The position numbers and the translations under genes were made by a program. The notes beneath the pieces were generated by a model that worked only from the letters and a program-made list of their open reading frames with translations, did no database searches and was not told the origin of the DNA. From Atrina japonica (Eukaryota; Mollusca; Bivalvia; Pterioida; Pinnidae), in the NCBI GenBank assembly GCA_030159075.1, contig BROG01000046.1, positions 558,001 through 622,000 of the forward strand: a DNA stretch of 64,000 nt, read 5' to 3'. Below are positions 11,901 to 21,720 of this stretch, piece after piece (the first letter of the stretch is position 1; the number at the start of each line of letters is the position of its first letter).

Positions 11901-14900
11901 ATCACAACAAAAAGTGACAAATATATATAAACTTTATACATATTTATACAAAAAGAAACAATAGATTCACATGACAATGAATAATACACTGAAAGTTGGT
12001 CAAAGTACAATGTTTTGGACAACTAACCATCAATAATTTTACTTTAACAGACACTCCTCTTTTGATATTGTAATGTTCCAGGGGCTTCTAATACAGAAAA
12101 TATTGTATACAAACACAGACATGGATATAGTTTATTGTTAAGGCAATATATTGCTGTCAAACAAATAATATTTGATTTTATAACACCTGTAGGTCTAGAC
12201 AGATATGTTTACCTGATACTGTTTGCTGTTCCTGCTCAGGAAGATCTGTCTCCGGCTCCATTGGTGGTAAGTCATCTACCACATCTTTTTCATCAAATGA
12301 TGGCTCAGGTTCCAATTCTTCCTCCTTTTCTTCTTCGATAGATTTCTGAGATGAAGAATCAATTCGATCTTCAAGATGAACAGAACCATTGCTGTAAATG
12401 AAAATATAATGGACATTATTATCATTCATTTCATTTTTATTTCCATGTTATGTAAACAACAGCTCAATAATATGATTGATTTACTGGTGTTTTAATGTGA
12501 CAATCAGTTATGTAAAGAAATTGTTTATGTAAAGAGACCAATTATAATGGTCCACTACAAATACCTGACTACAACAAACAAATTCTTCAGCACCTGGCAA
12601 ACATTTCCACATAAAATGTTAAGCATCCAGTCAGACTTGAAATGAATCTTTGCTGAGTTACAGATAACACAAATTTGTGTGCATTTCACAAACGAATATT
12701 TTCTACCTCCAAATTACCAAGGATCACTGCGACACAGCAAATTGGCAAGCTATATATGCACGTTTGCATTGAATGTTTTATTTACTTGCCTTTTTCACAT
12801 CAAAAATGCCTCATATATACTTCACGCATATACTTTCACATCGTAAATGCCTCATATATACTTAAGGCCATTAACACTTGATAAAGTAAATACCTCAGTG
12901 TTGGTGGTTGTTCAAAGTACTGAGCAACATTCTGATCCGGAACATTATCCTGTACTGAAGATGGTGCAGACTCCTCATTTTCAACATCAGAATCTTAAAG
13001 AGAAATATTAACATTACAATCCTTGGAAGAAAACATTGGTACTTATATAGCCCAGTTTATTATATGTTGTACAAGAAAGATCTAAACAAAGAAGATACTC
13101 TCTGCATCCCCAACCCTTACCATGTCCATGGGCAAAAAATCAGACTATGGTAAAACATGGAACAGGGATGCAATTCCATAATGGTGATAAAGGAGGAAAA
13201 TAACTCATTTATAGGGGTTTAATTGGGAAAATAAAGATAAACATTGTAGCAAAACTTTTGCTACGGAGGAATTCCTCCAATTGGAGGATAAATCACATCC
13301 CTGATAGCTAGCATATTACTGTCTGTATGAAAAATGGCATTACAGTAGGTATGAACATAAACATAGCCCACAGAAGAACGGGTTGTGGAAAAAACGAGTG
13401 TGGTAATAGGTCCATTAAGAAAACTCTTTTGGGCATTAAAAACAAAGCAAATTTTCAATCCAGACCATACATTTCTGAAGAATACAATCTGAATCAAAGC
13501 ATACTTCATAAACCAAAAGTATTTAAGTTCATATTTTCATTGACTGTATTGTTGCAAGAATGCATTTGTATAGGTAGAAAGTTAATCATGTTTGATCAAG
13601 TATAGCTATCATCAGTAAATTATTGTTGTTTTGATGATTTCAAAACAAGGTTCAATGCCAGTCAAGTCATATGTGAGCAAATTTAATTTTAGCTTTTGTA
13701 AGTTATTGGCATATATCAGCCAAAATCTATTTGGGAAAAAACAAAAGGCTTTCACTTGGATAATTTGGTCAATAATAAAACAAATGTTTCCGTTTACTTA
13801 GGTGTCCTATATTTGACCCATTGACCATGAATTTTGTCCAAAATGATCTTTATAAACAAAATCAGATTTAAGTTAATAAGCCATTAGTATAAAAAGTACC
13901 AAATTTCAGTTAATGTGACCTTGGTTATGACGACAGGGCTGTACATTAGGGATTTTTTTCTCACTTGTCCAATTGGACAAGTAATGTCAAAAAGTTACTT
14001 GTCCGAATCACAATTCCACTTGTCCATAATTTAAAAAGGAAAATTTCATAGGATTACAAAAAAAAACAATTTTTAATATAAAAGTTAAAAAACAATAACT
14101 AAAAAACATTAAATAAGTGAATATTCATCATACAACAACAAAAAAATAAATAAAGCAACAACAATGATAAGAGATTTTACTGAAAAAGAAAACAAAACAA
14201 ATATGTGTATTCACACACTCTGATAATGTCCAATACTTGCCACTTTTCAAATTACACTGTTATGATAAACAACCCTAATCATTAGAAGTGTGATCTTGGG
14301 AGATTAATGGATTGCAAAATGTTTTTAAACTGCTCTCAATTTCAACTTGTCATTCTTGATTTTGTTTGTTTGTTTGCAATTCAGTTTTCATCAGTCATAA
14401 ACCAATAAGTTGTCTATTAACCCTTTTAACCACATAGACCATAATAGACTGGTCTAATACAATAGAATCGAGCATACCATTAAGTTACTTGGTGGTGAAA
14501 GGGTTAAATAAGTGAATATTCATCATACAACAAAAAAAATAAATAAAATAAAGCAACAACAATGATAAGAGATTTTACTTAAAAAGAAAACAAAACAAAT
14601 ATGTGTATTCACACACTCTGATAATGTCCAATACTTGCCACTTTTCAAATTACACTGTTATGATAAACAATCCTGATCATTAGAAGTGTGATCTTGGGAG
14701 ATTGATTGATTGCAGAATGTTTTTAAACTGCTCTCAATTTCAACTTGTCATTCTTGATTTTGTTTGTTTGTTTGCAATTCAGTTTTCATTAGTCATAAAC
14801 CAATAAATTGTCAAACCTATGTTTATGATAACAGTAAAAATCTGTAATCAAATTGGGTTCACTGCAGCATCAAAAGCAATTAATTTCTAATATGTGACAA

Positions 14901-17900
14901 GAGTTTTAGTGATTATTTTTCGGTAGACCTCATGAATCTACTTTATTATGATTTCATCAGAAGTCAATGTCTATCTTTGTTTATGCATAGGAAGATAAAA
15001 TGACAACAATGTTTAACTGAGTAATTCAAGCTTCACTTTTGAATTAGACATTAAATGGATACCCATCAATTTAGTTGAGGTTTGAAACAAAGTATAAATA
15101 ATGCTGATTATTTTCTCAAACAAGTGCCTAGGAAGATTTACTTCTCCAGGCTGATTGTCACCTAGTTACAGACAATTGGACAAATTTGAATGTCAAGTCC
15201 TGGAGAGGTTGATTTTAAAAGATGTACCAATTTTTGGCCTTTTAGGACACTCTGAGGATCCTCATTATGCAGTTCCAAATAAGGAATAGTTTCTGCCAAG
15301 TTAGGTCAGAATGAAATTTGTAACTCCCTGTTGTGTCATGGATATTGCTTGTTCTCAGATAAATTTTAACTTACCTTCATCTTGATTCTCTAAATCACTA
15401 TCATCTTGGAACACTTCATCCTGGTACCTGAAGATGTCATTGTGTACATAATATTTCTTTGGGGACTGTGGAGCCAACACGAAGGTCTGCATAAAGCGTC
15501 TCATTGGTTGACCATTGTTTGATAATTCCCCAGTCACCTGCAAACATAAGTCATAGATATTTCATTTTTGCATTTTGTGAACTTTTTTTTAAACTGGCAA
15601 ATGAAATACTCTTCTGATGAAAATCATTGGTGAATGAAAATTTGGAGCTGAATGTTCTTTATAATTTTTGAAATTCCCTACAAATATGCATTTCTGATCT
15701 GCCTGTGTACAATTAATCCTACAGTTTTTTTTCACACCTGTACGTTGTTTTGACAGTACCCAGTTTAAGGGCTCTGGCACCGATGTGTATACAAATGGTA
15801 AACTGCTACTCGTCGCACCTAATTAAACATACCTGCAAATCATCTTGTCTTTTGTGTTACCCTAATAAACATCCATGATGATAATTAATTCCTAATAATC
15901 CTTTTATCATTTTCAAAACTAGGAAGACTTCACGTGATGATATGACGGATGAAGGACTAACAATATCAGGCTGCTTGTGAGCTCGTGTTGCGATCAATTA
16001 CTTGTCTCATTCACAAAATACAAAATGAAAATGATAACATTTGTTACTAAACCCGAAAAGAAAGAGGTAAGGAGTATGACAATGTTTGACATGTACATAA
16101 GCGTGCAAGTCACAACCACTAGTTGCCGCTTATATCACTAATACAAACAAAAATTATCAAAAATAAATTGGTCTTGAAAATCTTTAATGCAACTGACAAG
16201 AGCTAAAAAAAAAAAAAAACCATAAATTTAAATGTAATTAAGAATTCTGTAAACATTCCAGGCCAGAAAATGGGATTGGCAAGTTACTAACTTGAAAGTG
16301 TCTATGTACTTAAAGTAATTTTTATTCCAACTAGCATTTTACATTTTTTTTCTACTTTTTCTTTATGAGAATTAAATATTTAGAATAATGGAAACCATGA
16401 AAATTCAAGTCATATAGGGGCTCTTCACTGCATTAATAATGATAATGATAAATGAATAAATATGATTTAAAAAAAAATAAAAAAATCTTCGATTCTCTGC
16501 CTGTTTTTCATTTTGATAATTGTTGATGTTGGCTGTAGGAAAAAATGTTAGGAAAATTTCAAGTGAGCCTGTTTAAAATTTTAATTGGAATGTAAAGTTT
16601 TAAAATTGTTAATCCTCCCTTTTTTCTAATTTTTGTTTTTAAAAATGTAATTCATAAATTTTCAGTAGCAGTACTGTGTAGCCTACATGTCGGCATTTTG
16701 AGTCTGCCAATGATTTTTTATTTTGGCAAATGAAAATTAAAATCAGCCAATGAAAATTGAAGTAGGCCAATGATTTGGCGGATATGTTTTCAGACAATTC
16801 TTTGAACAGGCAAGCTAAAAAGGTATCAGTTTTGATCAGTATTTTAAAACTGTGCCCTATGTCAATTGAAGTTCCTGCAGGTTTACATTGGGATATTTCC
16901 TGCTTACTTTTGTTAAAGTTGGCTGAATAGTTCTAAAGAAAAAAGGCTGAAGATGTCTAAAGTTAACAATGGATGACCCACGATGACAGACAAAAACAAT
17001 CGCATTAGGTCAAACATTGTAGGCATTCAGTAGAATCAATAATCAGAGAAATTTGTATGTGTGACTAACCTGTACAACAACAGCATTTCCAACGGTGGCT
17101 TGACTATCAACCTGCCTGATCTTGGCATGACAGTCACGGAAATTTAAAGACATAATCTTCTTATGGATGTCCTGTAAATATAATTACAAAAAATGTCAAG
17201 ATGAGTAATTGAAATGAAGAGATACATAATTTTATATGTTTTAGTACCACTAATGAAAAAAACATTTTCTACAAAAACAAAATTGTTTATCACCTTTGCT
17301 GAGGATTTGACAACTCATCCTAGCTACATGGTTTAGTATAGATATGATACTTGAATTCCTTCCATAATTTTTTTAAACTGTTTCATATTTTATATATTGA
17401 CACAATCTTAAGAATTTGCCACTTGCTTTTTTCTGCAAGAAAACACGTTTATAATACAAATTTTCATTGGTAAAAAGAATGTGTTTGAGAAGGCATACTG
17501 CCCTAAGAGCTTAAAATTAAGATCTTATTACCAGGGTTTTCCCTGGGATTTTCAAATGAGGAGTCCATGGACTCCCACAACTACAAAATTAGGAGTCCAT
17601 TTGGTAATTTAGGAGTCCATTTGCAGTCTACTTCAATTCGACCAGAATTAAACTGAATGTCAAATGTGCACTTTTGTTGATAATTACTGACATCCCTATA
17701 GGGAAAATATCAAGAGTACATGTGGAGCATTTATTTTCTGATCATAATTTAATCATGTCGGGAGAGTGAGTATTTTTCCCGCACTCATATGTGAAACAAA
17801 ACATCAGCACCATTTTTATACGTTACTGTAACACCATCATAATTTCCTGGTTTGTTCTTGAACCCTCAAGAGTTCCCTTAATTCAATATATAATTATTGT

Positions 17901-19216
17901 ATCAAACATGTACTATAGATTAAAGATTTATAAGAAATTCAATAAAATATAGTTTTAACTACATTTGAAATCATATGGAAAATTTATATTAAAAATCTAT
18001 AAATTGTATAACAATTATATGTTTTTAGAAATAAAGATGCAAAACTGAAAAGTTACTAAATACATGTAGCCTACTAATTGATGCCTCAAATTTATTTATT
18101 TGAAAATTATATCTATTTTATCCATTTCAAGTATTAAAGTACTTTATCATATGTAAGATTTACATAAACATTTGTGTAAATAAATCATTTTATATAACTA
18201 TCATTAGTATTTTCATTATTATTTTTTTTATTTCCATAATTCAAATGAAAGTCGGGTTTGGTATCCCTTCTTTAATTTATACTTCCGGAAGTACCCATAA
18301 AGTGATGAACGATGTTGTCTTGTTGATTCTAGATCTATATTAAAGGTAAAGATTTTACTGTTTTTATTATAAATAAAATGATGAATTCAGTTTCTTGGTT
18401 TTCATGTGGAATTGCACTAGAACATAAGAATTAAAAATGGACACAAAAAAGAAGCAAGCTGGTAGAAATAGGTTGCATGCTTGGTTTATTTACCAAAATG
18501 ATCTCGAAAGACATCAAGTATCTAACGCGTCCACTAAGATGCAATAGATCTTATTTTAGGCGTCATTTAAGATTTTTACGCGTAAATATGCAGAATTTTT
18601 GCGTCAGGGAAAACCCTGTATTACTATGGCAATATGGTGGAATGTTGGACATAATGAAAACCAAAATGTTGAAAACAGACATGTGAACCAAAAACAATAT
18701 ACCTATCTTCAATCTCCAAGACATAAAAATGTCTGTGGGCTAACAATGCAATGAAAACATTACTTACCGCTTGCCCCATAACTGGGGGTTGTTCATCACC
18801 AGGTTTTTCAACACCTCCATGAACAAAACTTGAATTGTGACTATAGAATCTGCAAGTGAATAAAAAATTGTTACTATTTACACCACAAATTAACTAAATA
18901 TTAAAATCTGTCAGGGAATCCATGTACCAATACCGATATATTTCCTGCATGTGTGTGAAACAAATATACTAAAATGCTTCAAGAATCTCTAGGTCCATGT
19001 TTTAGATTTTCATTCATTGACAAATGTCTTGTATCTTAACTTGAACTTAAAATACATGTGAGACAACTTGAATAACTCTGAATACAGCTTTTGCATATTA
19101 ATGTAAAGACAATTTGCTTACCTGTGTAAATGCAGTGGGGCCTCATGAAGCAAAGTGTAGTACTGCCTCACAAATTCACGGCCAACACACTGTGGGCTTG
19201 GGGTTTCCATGACCAT
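2794..19216 (-). CDS. G3BP: G3BP, Ras-GAP SH3-domain-binding protein (stress-granule RNA-binding protein), C-terminus missing
   Basis: Eight coding exons join in phase into about 366 residues: 19216-19122, 18849-18768, 17171-17070, 15537-15375, 12993-12894, 12391-12213, 11154-10956 and 2972-2794. The start MVMETPSP, then [24 protein letters not shown] and [12 protein letters not shown], match the NTF2-like dimerisation domain of animal G3BP (known family). Next come an acidic linker rich in Glu/Asp, a Pro/Gln region with [13 protein letters not shown], and the RNP2 half of an RRM ([12 protein letters not shown]). The family nucleates cytoplasmic stress granules and binds RNA and ubiquitin-pathway partners. 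The RNP1 half of the RRM and the RGG tail are not found between 1 and 2793, so they should lie left of the window. The ATG at 19216 is chosen because it aligns with the family start. Confidence 0.95.
3203..3415. mobile_element. Possible 213 bp MITE with short inverted ends
   Basis: Left end AGGCCAGTGATTTTCAG and right end CTGAAGCACTGGCCCT are inverted relatives (AGGCCAGTG / AGGGCCAGTG, then TTCAG). No coding capacity. No clear target duplication. Confidence 0.35.
3749..3768 (+). repeat. Left target duplication and TIR of the 6.8 kb transposon
   Basis: CTAAT (3749-3753) followed by GTAAGGAGGCCAAAG. The 15 bases match the inverted right end with one mismatch (A/C at position 12). Confidence 0.8.
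4160..4212 (+). promoter_or_regulatory. TATA box and leader exon donor of the transposon gene
   Basis: TATAAAT at 4160-4166, then about 45 bp to a strong donor ACG|GTGAGTAA (exon end 4212). This arrangement fits a TATA promoter with a short noncoding first exon. An acceptor TTTGCAG ends at 5547, five bases before the ATG at 5553; another possible acceptor lies near 4782. The placement inside the TIRs makes it the element's own promoter (inference). Confidence 0.5.
4398..4735. repeat. Diverged two-copy duplication, ~160 bp, in the transposon leader
   Basis: The block with TTTCGTTTTAAATTCAAAG, ATCGAT, TTTCAATAAAGAAA and TATAGTCTTTTCAAGCTT occurs twice in a row (about 4400-4555 and 4556-4735), with several indels. 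It lies in the presumed leader intron. Confidence 0.6.
5553..7751 (+). CDS. Longest intact part of the transposase-like frame (732 codons)
   Basis: Open from ATG 5553 to TGA 7749-7751. It holds the N-terminal domain, the coiled coil and both Asp motifs. The last few residues after the T4 run at 7731-7734 look like frameshift read-out, because a neighbouring frame continues sensibly ([20 protein letters not shown]) to 7902. Confidence 0.75.
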   Translation: MNQLNFPSIIWTKDCTTSILWQADPSCPFSVDDIFNVRSSKFCKLDSISNKLIIELGLTARGFKNLNYSILYIDENKNETVCVRSVGGMLKCWLSLLGDDGKKSDYSYECKFKAMEKEYKRLEKNCRARKDRGGYSSFKALSDYLTSEFQWSPKCVCFKKSKPTAQSQFEDANTSSFKSSEICDKTRNTCTDSYSAGRTIGALLRENKKHKIKNSKLKTELDELKSVVGKRSRDILNTMHDMEKSAKEEISDLESKLEKSKEKLRNTVPLEKFQMTEKKLKEGVCENKLLKKELVRATVQVESSEDKISELTLKLKNEQTKRKSKSRQVKRCHERIESLKSKVTECKNQSRIDKEAVSLYYKGIIEELDKQIEQGNASVEEKEKTIESMKNMDTKHKGIYNSEIRLLYYDLLTKGVPSNIVQDVVRTVLDSTYLEASNLSLPSRSTAQRMLAEAGHLCTIRLAVEKAKSGSKLAHQSDGTTKVQVHWLSHVLKLSNGEGKNKSFTLSVSPVTSSAAQETLDDLKNHLQKLEDIAKKLGIVYKDGEYKISEIIARMSDRANTEKAVTRLMMEEKERELEKSADWTKISDEERQERIRIYAFTCGNHKINNTAEAMTKASAEFLYQGQGENDSRKMKGAKQHIYECDKLLCQTSKKEYAKGVDFKCFSISSNEDTGSDLFKPIVGSRYLVYLYNAIPTVVGRKSIISFLETVRDSKDVPTFNKIEQSVFSGYFR
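7735..7902 (+). pseudogene. Second frame segment of the transposase-like gene
   Basis: Open between the T4 run (7731-7734) and the G6 run (7892-7897), encoding about 55 residues including [19 protein letters not shown]. It ends at a TGA at 7900-7902 immediately after the G6 run. Each junction needs the loss of one base to restore the frame. Confidence 0.65.
7892..8308 (+). pseudogene. Third frame segment of the transposase-like gene
   Basis: Encodes a segment with [15 protein letters not shown] and then [31 protein letters not shown]. After the C4 run at 8223-8226 the frame reads nonsense to a stop at 8308, while the next frame picks up with [20 protein letters not shown]. Restoring the frame needs one added base here. 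Confidence 0.65.
8224..9141 (+). pseudogene. C-terminal frame segment: basic helix, acidic tract, Tudor-like end
   Basis: About 300 codons to TGA 9139-9141. Features in order: [20 protein letters not shown], a basic helix with [31 protein letters not shown], a Ser/Asp/Glu tract near 8750-8810, PLKKAKTS, and the globular end with RWYPGEV and [13 protein letters not shown] Trp-Tyr-Pro-Gly core is typical of Tudor/chromatin-reader-like folds (inference). Confidence 0.65.
9155..9160 (+). terminator. Poly(A) signal AATAAA of the transposon gene
   Basis: AATAAA 14 bp after the stop codon at 9141. Confidence 0.55.
9351..10120 (+). repeat. Five-copy tandem array, ~186 bp unit, inside the transposon
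   Basis: ATGAGGGTTGAG recurs at 9351, 9537, 9722, 9908 and 10096, spacing 185-188 bp; the last copy is partial. Each unit carries GATGGCGGTTTTTGAAATAT, TTTGGTTCGAAAGT and TTTTTACAGTACAATAT. It lies between the poly(A) signal and the right TIR. Subterminal arrays of this kind often bind transposase (known for other elements; inferred here). Confidence 0.85.
10528..10547 (-). repeat. Right TIR and target duplication of the 6.8 kb transposon
   Basis: CTTGGGCCTCCTTAC followed by CTAAT (10543-10547), the direct repeat of the left flank. Similarity inside the TIR fades after 15 bases. Confidence 0.8.
10548..10955. other. G3BP intron remainder, nothing recognised
   Basis: AT-rich sequence between the transposon and exon 7. 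No open frame or repeat that I can support. Confidence 0.5.
10956..11154 (-). CDS. G3BP: G3BP exon 7 (Pro/Gln-rich linker)
   Basis: Completes a split Glu codon, then [18 protein letters not shown] and a Pro/Gln/Ser-rich stretch ending PQPQRGT. Acceptor ATCCAG, donor GTACTG. The SWAALASKN block is a G3BP family signature. The following intron is about 8 kb and is mostly transposon. Confidence 0.93.
11155..12212. repeat. G3BP intron with a three-copy ~52 bp direct repeat
   Basis: Between about 11573 and 11690 the block CTCAATCCCTCAAAT...GTTATCATTAAACTGT is repeated three times with small changes. The rest of the intron shows nothing recognisable. Confidence 0.6.
12213..12391 (-). CDS. G3BP: G3BP exon 6 (Glu-rich linker)
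   Basis: Completes a split Ser codon, then [17 protein letters not shown], a run of Glu ([12 protein letters not shown]) and [11 protein letters not shown]. Acceptor TTTACAG, donor GTAAAC. The acidic tract matches the intrinsically disordered region that auto-inhibits condensation in mammalian G3BP1 (established for that protein; inferred here). Confidence 0.88.
12392..12893. other. G3BP intron, nothing recognised
   Basis: No open frame or element that I can support; near 12785-12870 CATCAAAAATGCCTCATATATACTT-like text is repeated twice. Confidence 0.5.
12894..12993 (-). CDS. G3BP: G3BP exon 5 (acidic linker)
   Basis: Completes a split Asp codon and encodes [20 protein letters not shown] through QPPTL. 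Acceptor TTTAAG, donor GTATTT. This low-complexity acidic segment is what follows NTF2 in all G3BPs; identity comes from position and phase more than from sequence. Confidence 0.85.
13265..13287. repeat. Two overlapping 14 bp perfect palindromes
   Basis: GGAGGAATTCCTCC (13265-13278) and CCTCCAATTGGAGG (13274-13287) share five bases, so the same CCTCC can pair with either neighbour. Possibly the tip of an old element; no function visible. Confidence 0.6.
13933..13982 (+). mobile_element. Probable hAT-type terminus with a 20 bp palindrome
   Basis: CAGGGCTGTACATTAGGG begins at about 13934 and is followed by the perfect palindrome ACTTGTCCAATTGGACAAGT at 13963-13982 and a further ACTTGTCC copy. 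A CAGGG start with palindromic subterminal words is typical of hAT ends. I could not identify the opposite end or a target duplication. Confidence 0.35.
14111..14816. repeat. Direct duplication, ~305 bp copies at 395 bp spacing
   Basis: AAATAAGTGAATATTCATCA starts both copies (14111 and 14506). Each continues through an AACAATGATAAGAGATTTTA block, a TGTGTATTCACACACTCTGA block and AATCATTAGAAGTGTGATCT. The copies are nearly identical, so the duplication is recent. Confidence 0.85.
15375..15537 (-). CDS. G3BP: G3BP exon 4 (end of NTF2-like domain)
   Basis: [20 protein letters not shown] through [14 protein letters not shown], then an acidic start of the linker. Acceptor TTTGCAG, donor GTAAGT. 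The C-terminal strands of the NTF2 fold end here. Confidence 0.94.
15538..17069. other. G3BP intron, nothing recognised
   Basis: AT-rich. Near 16690-16770 the word GCCAATGA recurs with TGGCAAATGAAAA spacers, a weak degenerate repeat. No element ends found. Confidence 0.5.
17070..17171 (-). CDS. G3BP: G3BP exon 3 (NTF2-like domain)
   Basis: Exactly 34 codons, phase 0 on both sides: [20 protein letters not shown] through GNAVVVQ. Acceptor TTTACAG, donor GTTAGT. This is the NTF2 strand region, matching the IHxKVMSxNFxxCHTKI block of the family. Confidence 0.93.
17532..18618. mobile_element. hAT-like non-autonomous element, 1,087 bp, TATTAC target duplication
   Basis: Left end CAGGGTTTTCCCTG at 17532 and right end CAGGGAAAACCCTG ending at 18618 are inverted repeats. 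TATTAC directly abuts both ends (17526-17531 and 18619-18624). CAGGG termini are typical of hAT, and a 6 bp duplication is described for one hAT group (recalled). No transposase frame; a 69-codon frame at 18477 has no resemblance to anything. Near 17560-17625 AGGAGTCCAT is repeated three times. Confidence 0.65.
18768..18849 (-). CDS. G3BP: G3BP exon 2 (NTF2-like domain)
   Basis: Begins with the third base of the split Arg codon, then [20 protein letters not shown] and on to GQA. Acceptor TTGCAG, donor GTAAGT. The SSFVHGG motif is highly conserved in G3BP. Length 82, phase consistent on both sides. Confidence 0.93.
18850..19121. other. G3BP intron 1, nothing recognised
   Basis: Short intron between the first two coding exons; no element seen. 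Confidence 0.5.
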
Positions 19217-19237
19217 GACTTATATGTGTCAAGTAAT
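19122..19237 (-). CDS. G3BP: G3BP first coding exon
   Basis: Encodes [15 protein letters not shown] and onward, 31 codons plus two bases (AG), with donor GTAAGC. Only 21 bases separate the ATG (19216) from an acceptor-like TTTGAAACAG ending at 19238, so at least one noncoding 5' exon should lie upstream. It covers the first helix and strand of the NTF2-like domain. Confidence 0.93.
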
Positions 19238-20280
19238 CTGTTTCAAACATAAAAGTTAAATTATAATATGACATCAATGAAAATTCAATTAAAAAAAAAA
19301 ACATGACAATTCTCTTAACGAGCACCCTGAGTGAAAAAAGAAAATTTCTGTATTTATAGAACTCATCATTCTAAGAATAACATTGAAACCCTATCAAAAT
19401 CAATGCACACGTTTTTGAGATTTTACCAACAGCTCTAGCAGCCAGAAAGGGGTGGAGCTTCATGTGACATCACTAGGATTCCAGTTGCGAAGTGCGCACT
19501 TCACTATAGGCTTATATTAGTATCAGTAGTGCCTCTGCTGTGGACAGCAATTAATACACTTGCTGGTTTATTGAGCGAATATATCTTTGTGTACAATTAC
19601 GTACAAATAGTTTTTTTAAACTGTCGCAGTCGTGATTTTTGTTTAGTAATATTGATCAATAAAACGAAATTAAGTTGTAACATTTTCCTTGTCAGGCAGT
19701 GATATTCTACATACACAAATCTAGCTTTTTTCCATTATTTATGATTCTATGCTTTCCTCTGTGTAAAATAGCATAATTGTCATCCATGGGGAACAAATAA
19801 TTAAAATGTATGCAGAATTAAACTGTAAAAACAAAATAACTCAATTACTATTTTTAATTTTTTTTAGAAACTGATATCATAGTAGTTGGCGTAAATTGCG
19901 TCGGCTGAGCAAATGAAGTACATATATAATGGGAATTACAAGCAAAATCTACTGAAATGAAAATGGAAATTTAATTCAAATTTGATTTTAATTTACATTT
20001 AAAATATAGTTCTAATAAACAATTATTTTTCCCAGGGTTGTGTTTTTATTCAGTTGGTTACAGATTTCATGTCAGTTATAAAAAGAACTTTGTCAATACT
20101 CAATACTGTATGGAAACATAACATAAATCAAATTTAACGTATTAGTCATCTTACTATATGAAATCAAAGTACTGAAATTACTGATACAAGTTGATGGCAA
20201 TTGTAAGTTTTAATGAGGTATATAACACTCAGTATACTTTTTAATTCAGTAAAATTAGTTTTTACAAGAAAAAAAAGTAA

Positions 20281-20480
20281 CTAAAAATCGGGTCAGACAT
20301 TTGGCCTAATCAGACATTTTCAAATTTAAAAAAAATTACTGGTCAACCAGACCAGTGAATAAAAGTATTTCACTGGTCAAAGAAAAAGTCTTACTAGTCT
20401 GTATATATACACAACTGAAATGAAATGAAAATTACTGGTCATTTGGACCAGTTATCAGATAGATTTCACCAGAGTTTTGT
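20281..20480 (+). repeat. Dispersed ACTGGTC-rich repeat, copy 1
   Basis: Contains AATTACTGGTCAACCAGACC and GTCTGTATATATACACAA, then AGTTATCAGATAGATTTCAC. The same order is found inverted at 31530-31672, so this is a dispersed family rather than chance. Confidence 0.6.
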
Positions 20481-20726
20481 AAAATTTGTAAAACCAGTGA
20501 ATTTCAAAAACTCTGCCTAATGCGAGTACTGATGGCTTATTTATTATGCAACAAGTCTTAAATTGTGTACATGTAAAACATTTTCCCAACTTCAAAGACT
20601 GCTGCGAGTTTCTCATCAGTTAAGATCACCTGAATAAGAAATGATGCAACTTCTATTTCCAACTTCATAGACAGATCTTGCCAATACACAGTAAGGGAAG
20701 CTTTTCAAAACCCATTTGTAAATTAA

Positions 20727-20810
20727 TCAGGGCTCTACAACACTAAAAAAAATTCACTCTTCATTTGGCCAGTGAACCAGAAATTTTTCTAGCCAGCCAG
20801 TGGTAATGTG
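20727..20810 (+). mobile_element. Possible hAT-type end (CAGGGCTCTACA) with ACTGG/CCAGT words
   Basis: The stretch beginning CAGGGCTCTACAACACTAAA is followed by GGCCAGTGAACCAG and CAGCCAGTGG. A related start CAGTGCTCTACAACAATAAG occurs at 24358. Both resemble one family of hAT left ends; no right ends assigned. Confidence 0.3.
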
Positions 20811-21720
20811 TGCATGATGCCGCTGTCACACATAGTTAATATGTTTACCCCTCTACGCGGTAATGGACACACATGTTGCTATAAATAGGTAGGGGAATCC
20901 TACAACTGACTGCAAATTGAAACAGTGATAATTGCCGACGCCTGGTGATGAATCATTACGAGTCGTGACATTGTGGAATTACAACAAAACAATTTCAAAT
21001 TGGATATGCTGAATAAATATGCGTCCCAGGGGATGCACAGGTAATGTTTTTTTAGGGTCCAGACATCGTTTCTGGGAGTAATATACGCAACATTCTGCGT
21101 TCTGTAAATCCCTGTATATACATGTAGCATAAGTTAAGACTACAGATATGAACTAGAACCCACATACTGCTGTGTTGCACCACAGGGTCTCATACTTGGG
21201 TTAAAAATATGTCATTCTAGAATGTGTTTTTACTTCTGTGGTTGCACTTGGTGTCCAACAGTCAGTTGTTAGATGAACCGAACTGAAAAAAACGAGAACC
21301 GAACCGAAAAAAGCCTCAATCGTCCCACCCCTATCTGTCAGTAAATGCGACACATTGAAAAAACCAATATCATGTTCGTTATATGACTGCATTTAAATAA
21401 AATGATATCATATATCTTAAAAATGTCAAAATAATTATTTATTTGGTAAATCTTGTGAATTTTAACAGCGATTAATGACTCGCTTTCACGTCCACTTTTA
21501 ACTTCCCCCATAACAGTAGACATCTTAAGGCCATTCTGTGACGTCACAGTGTAACTAAAAAGATTGCTGAAATGGAATAAATTATTAATTAGCTTTCAAA
21601 AAGCAGGTAAAATTGCTCACTTTGGTGGTCACTATCATGATGGGGTTTTCAATATTGTTCTTAGAATGATGAATTTTATAAATACAGAAATTTTCATTTT
21701 TCACTCAGGGTGCTCTTTAA

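Larger units (their letters stand above)
12994..15374. other. G3BP intron with palindromes and a local duplication
   Basis: Contains overlapping palindromes at 13265-13287, a 20 bp palindrome at 13963-13982 and a 395 bp-period duplication at 14111-14816 (listed separately). The remainder, including short frames near 13260-13600, shows nothing recognisable. Confidence 0.5.
19319..21716. mobile_element. 2.4 kb TTAA-flanked non-autonomous DNA element with ~75 bp TIRs
   Basis: From 19320 GAGCACCCTGAGTGAAAAAA, then AAAATTTCTGTATTTATA and TCATCATTCTAAGAA, is matched in inverted order by the sequence ending GGGTGCTC at 21715. TTAA flanks both ends (19315-19318 and 21717-21720). Such a duplication is produced by piggyBac and Kolobok transposases. 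No transposase remains inside. The interior holds other insertions: an ACTGGTC-rich repeat (20281-20480) and a TAGGGGTGGGACGAT-type terminus (minus strand, ~21325-21337). It lies just upstream of the first G3BP coding exon. Confidence 0.75.

Noticed and set aside
13261..13605. Overlapping frames of 82 and 92 codons on opposite strands
   Set aside because: They lie in a G3BP intron, without splice context or family resemblance.
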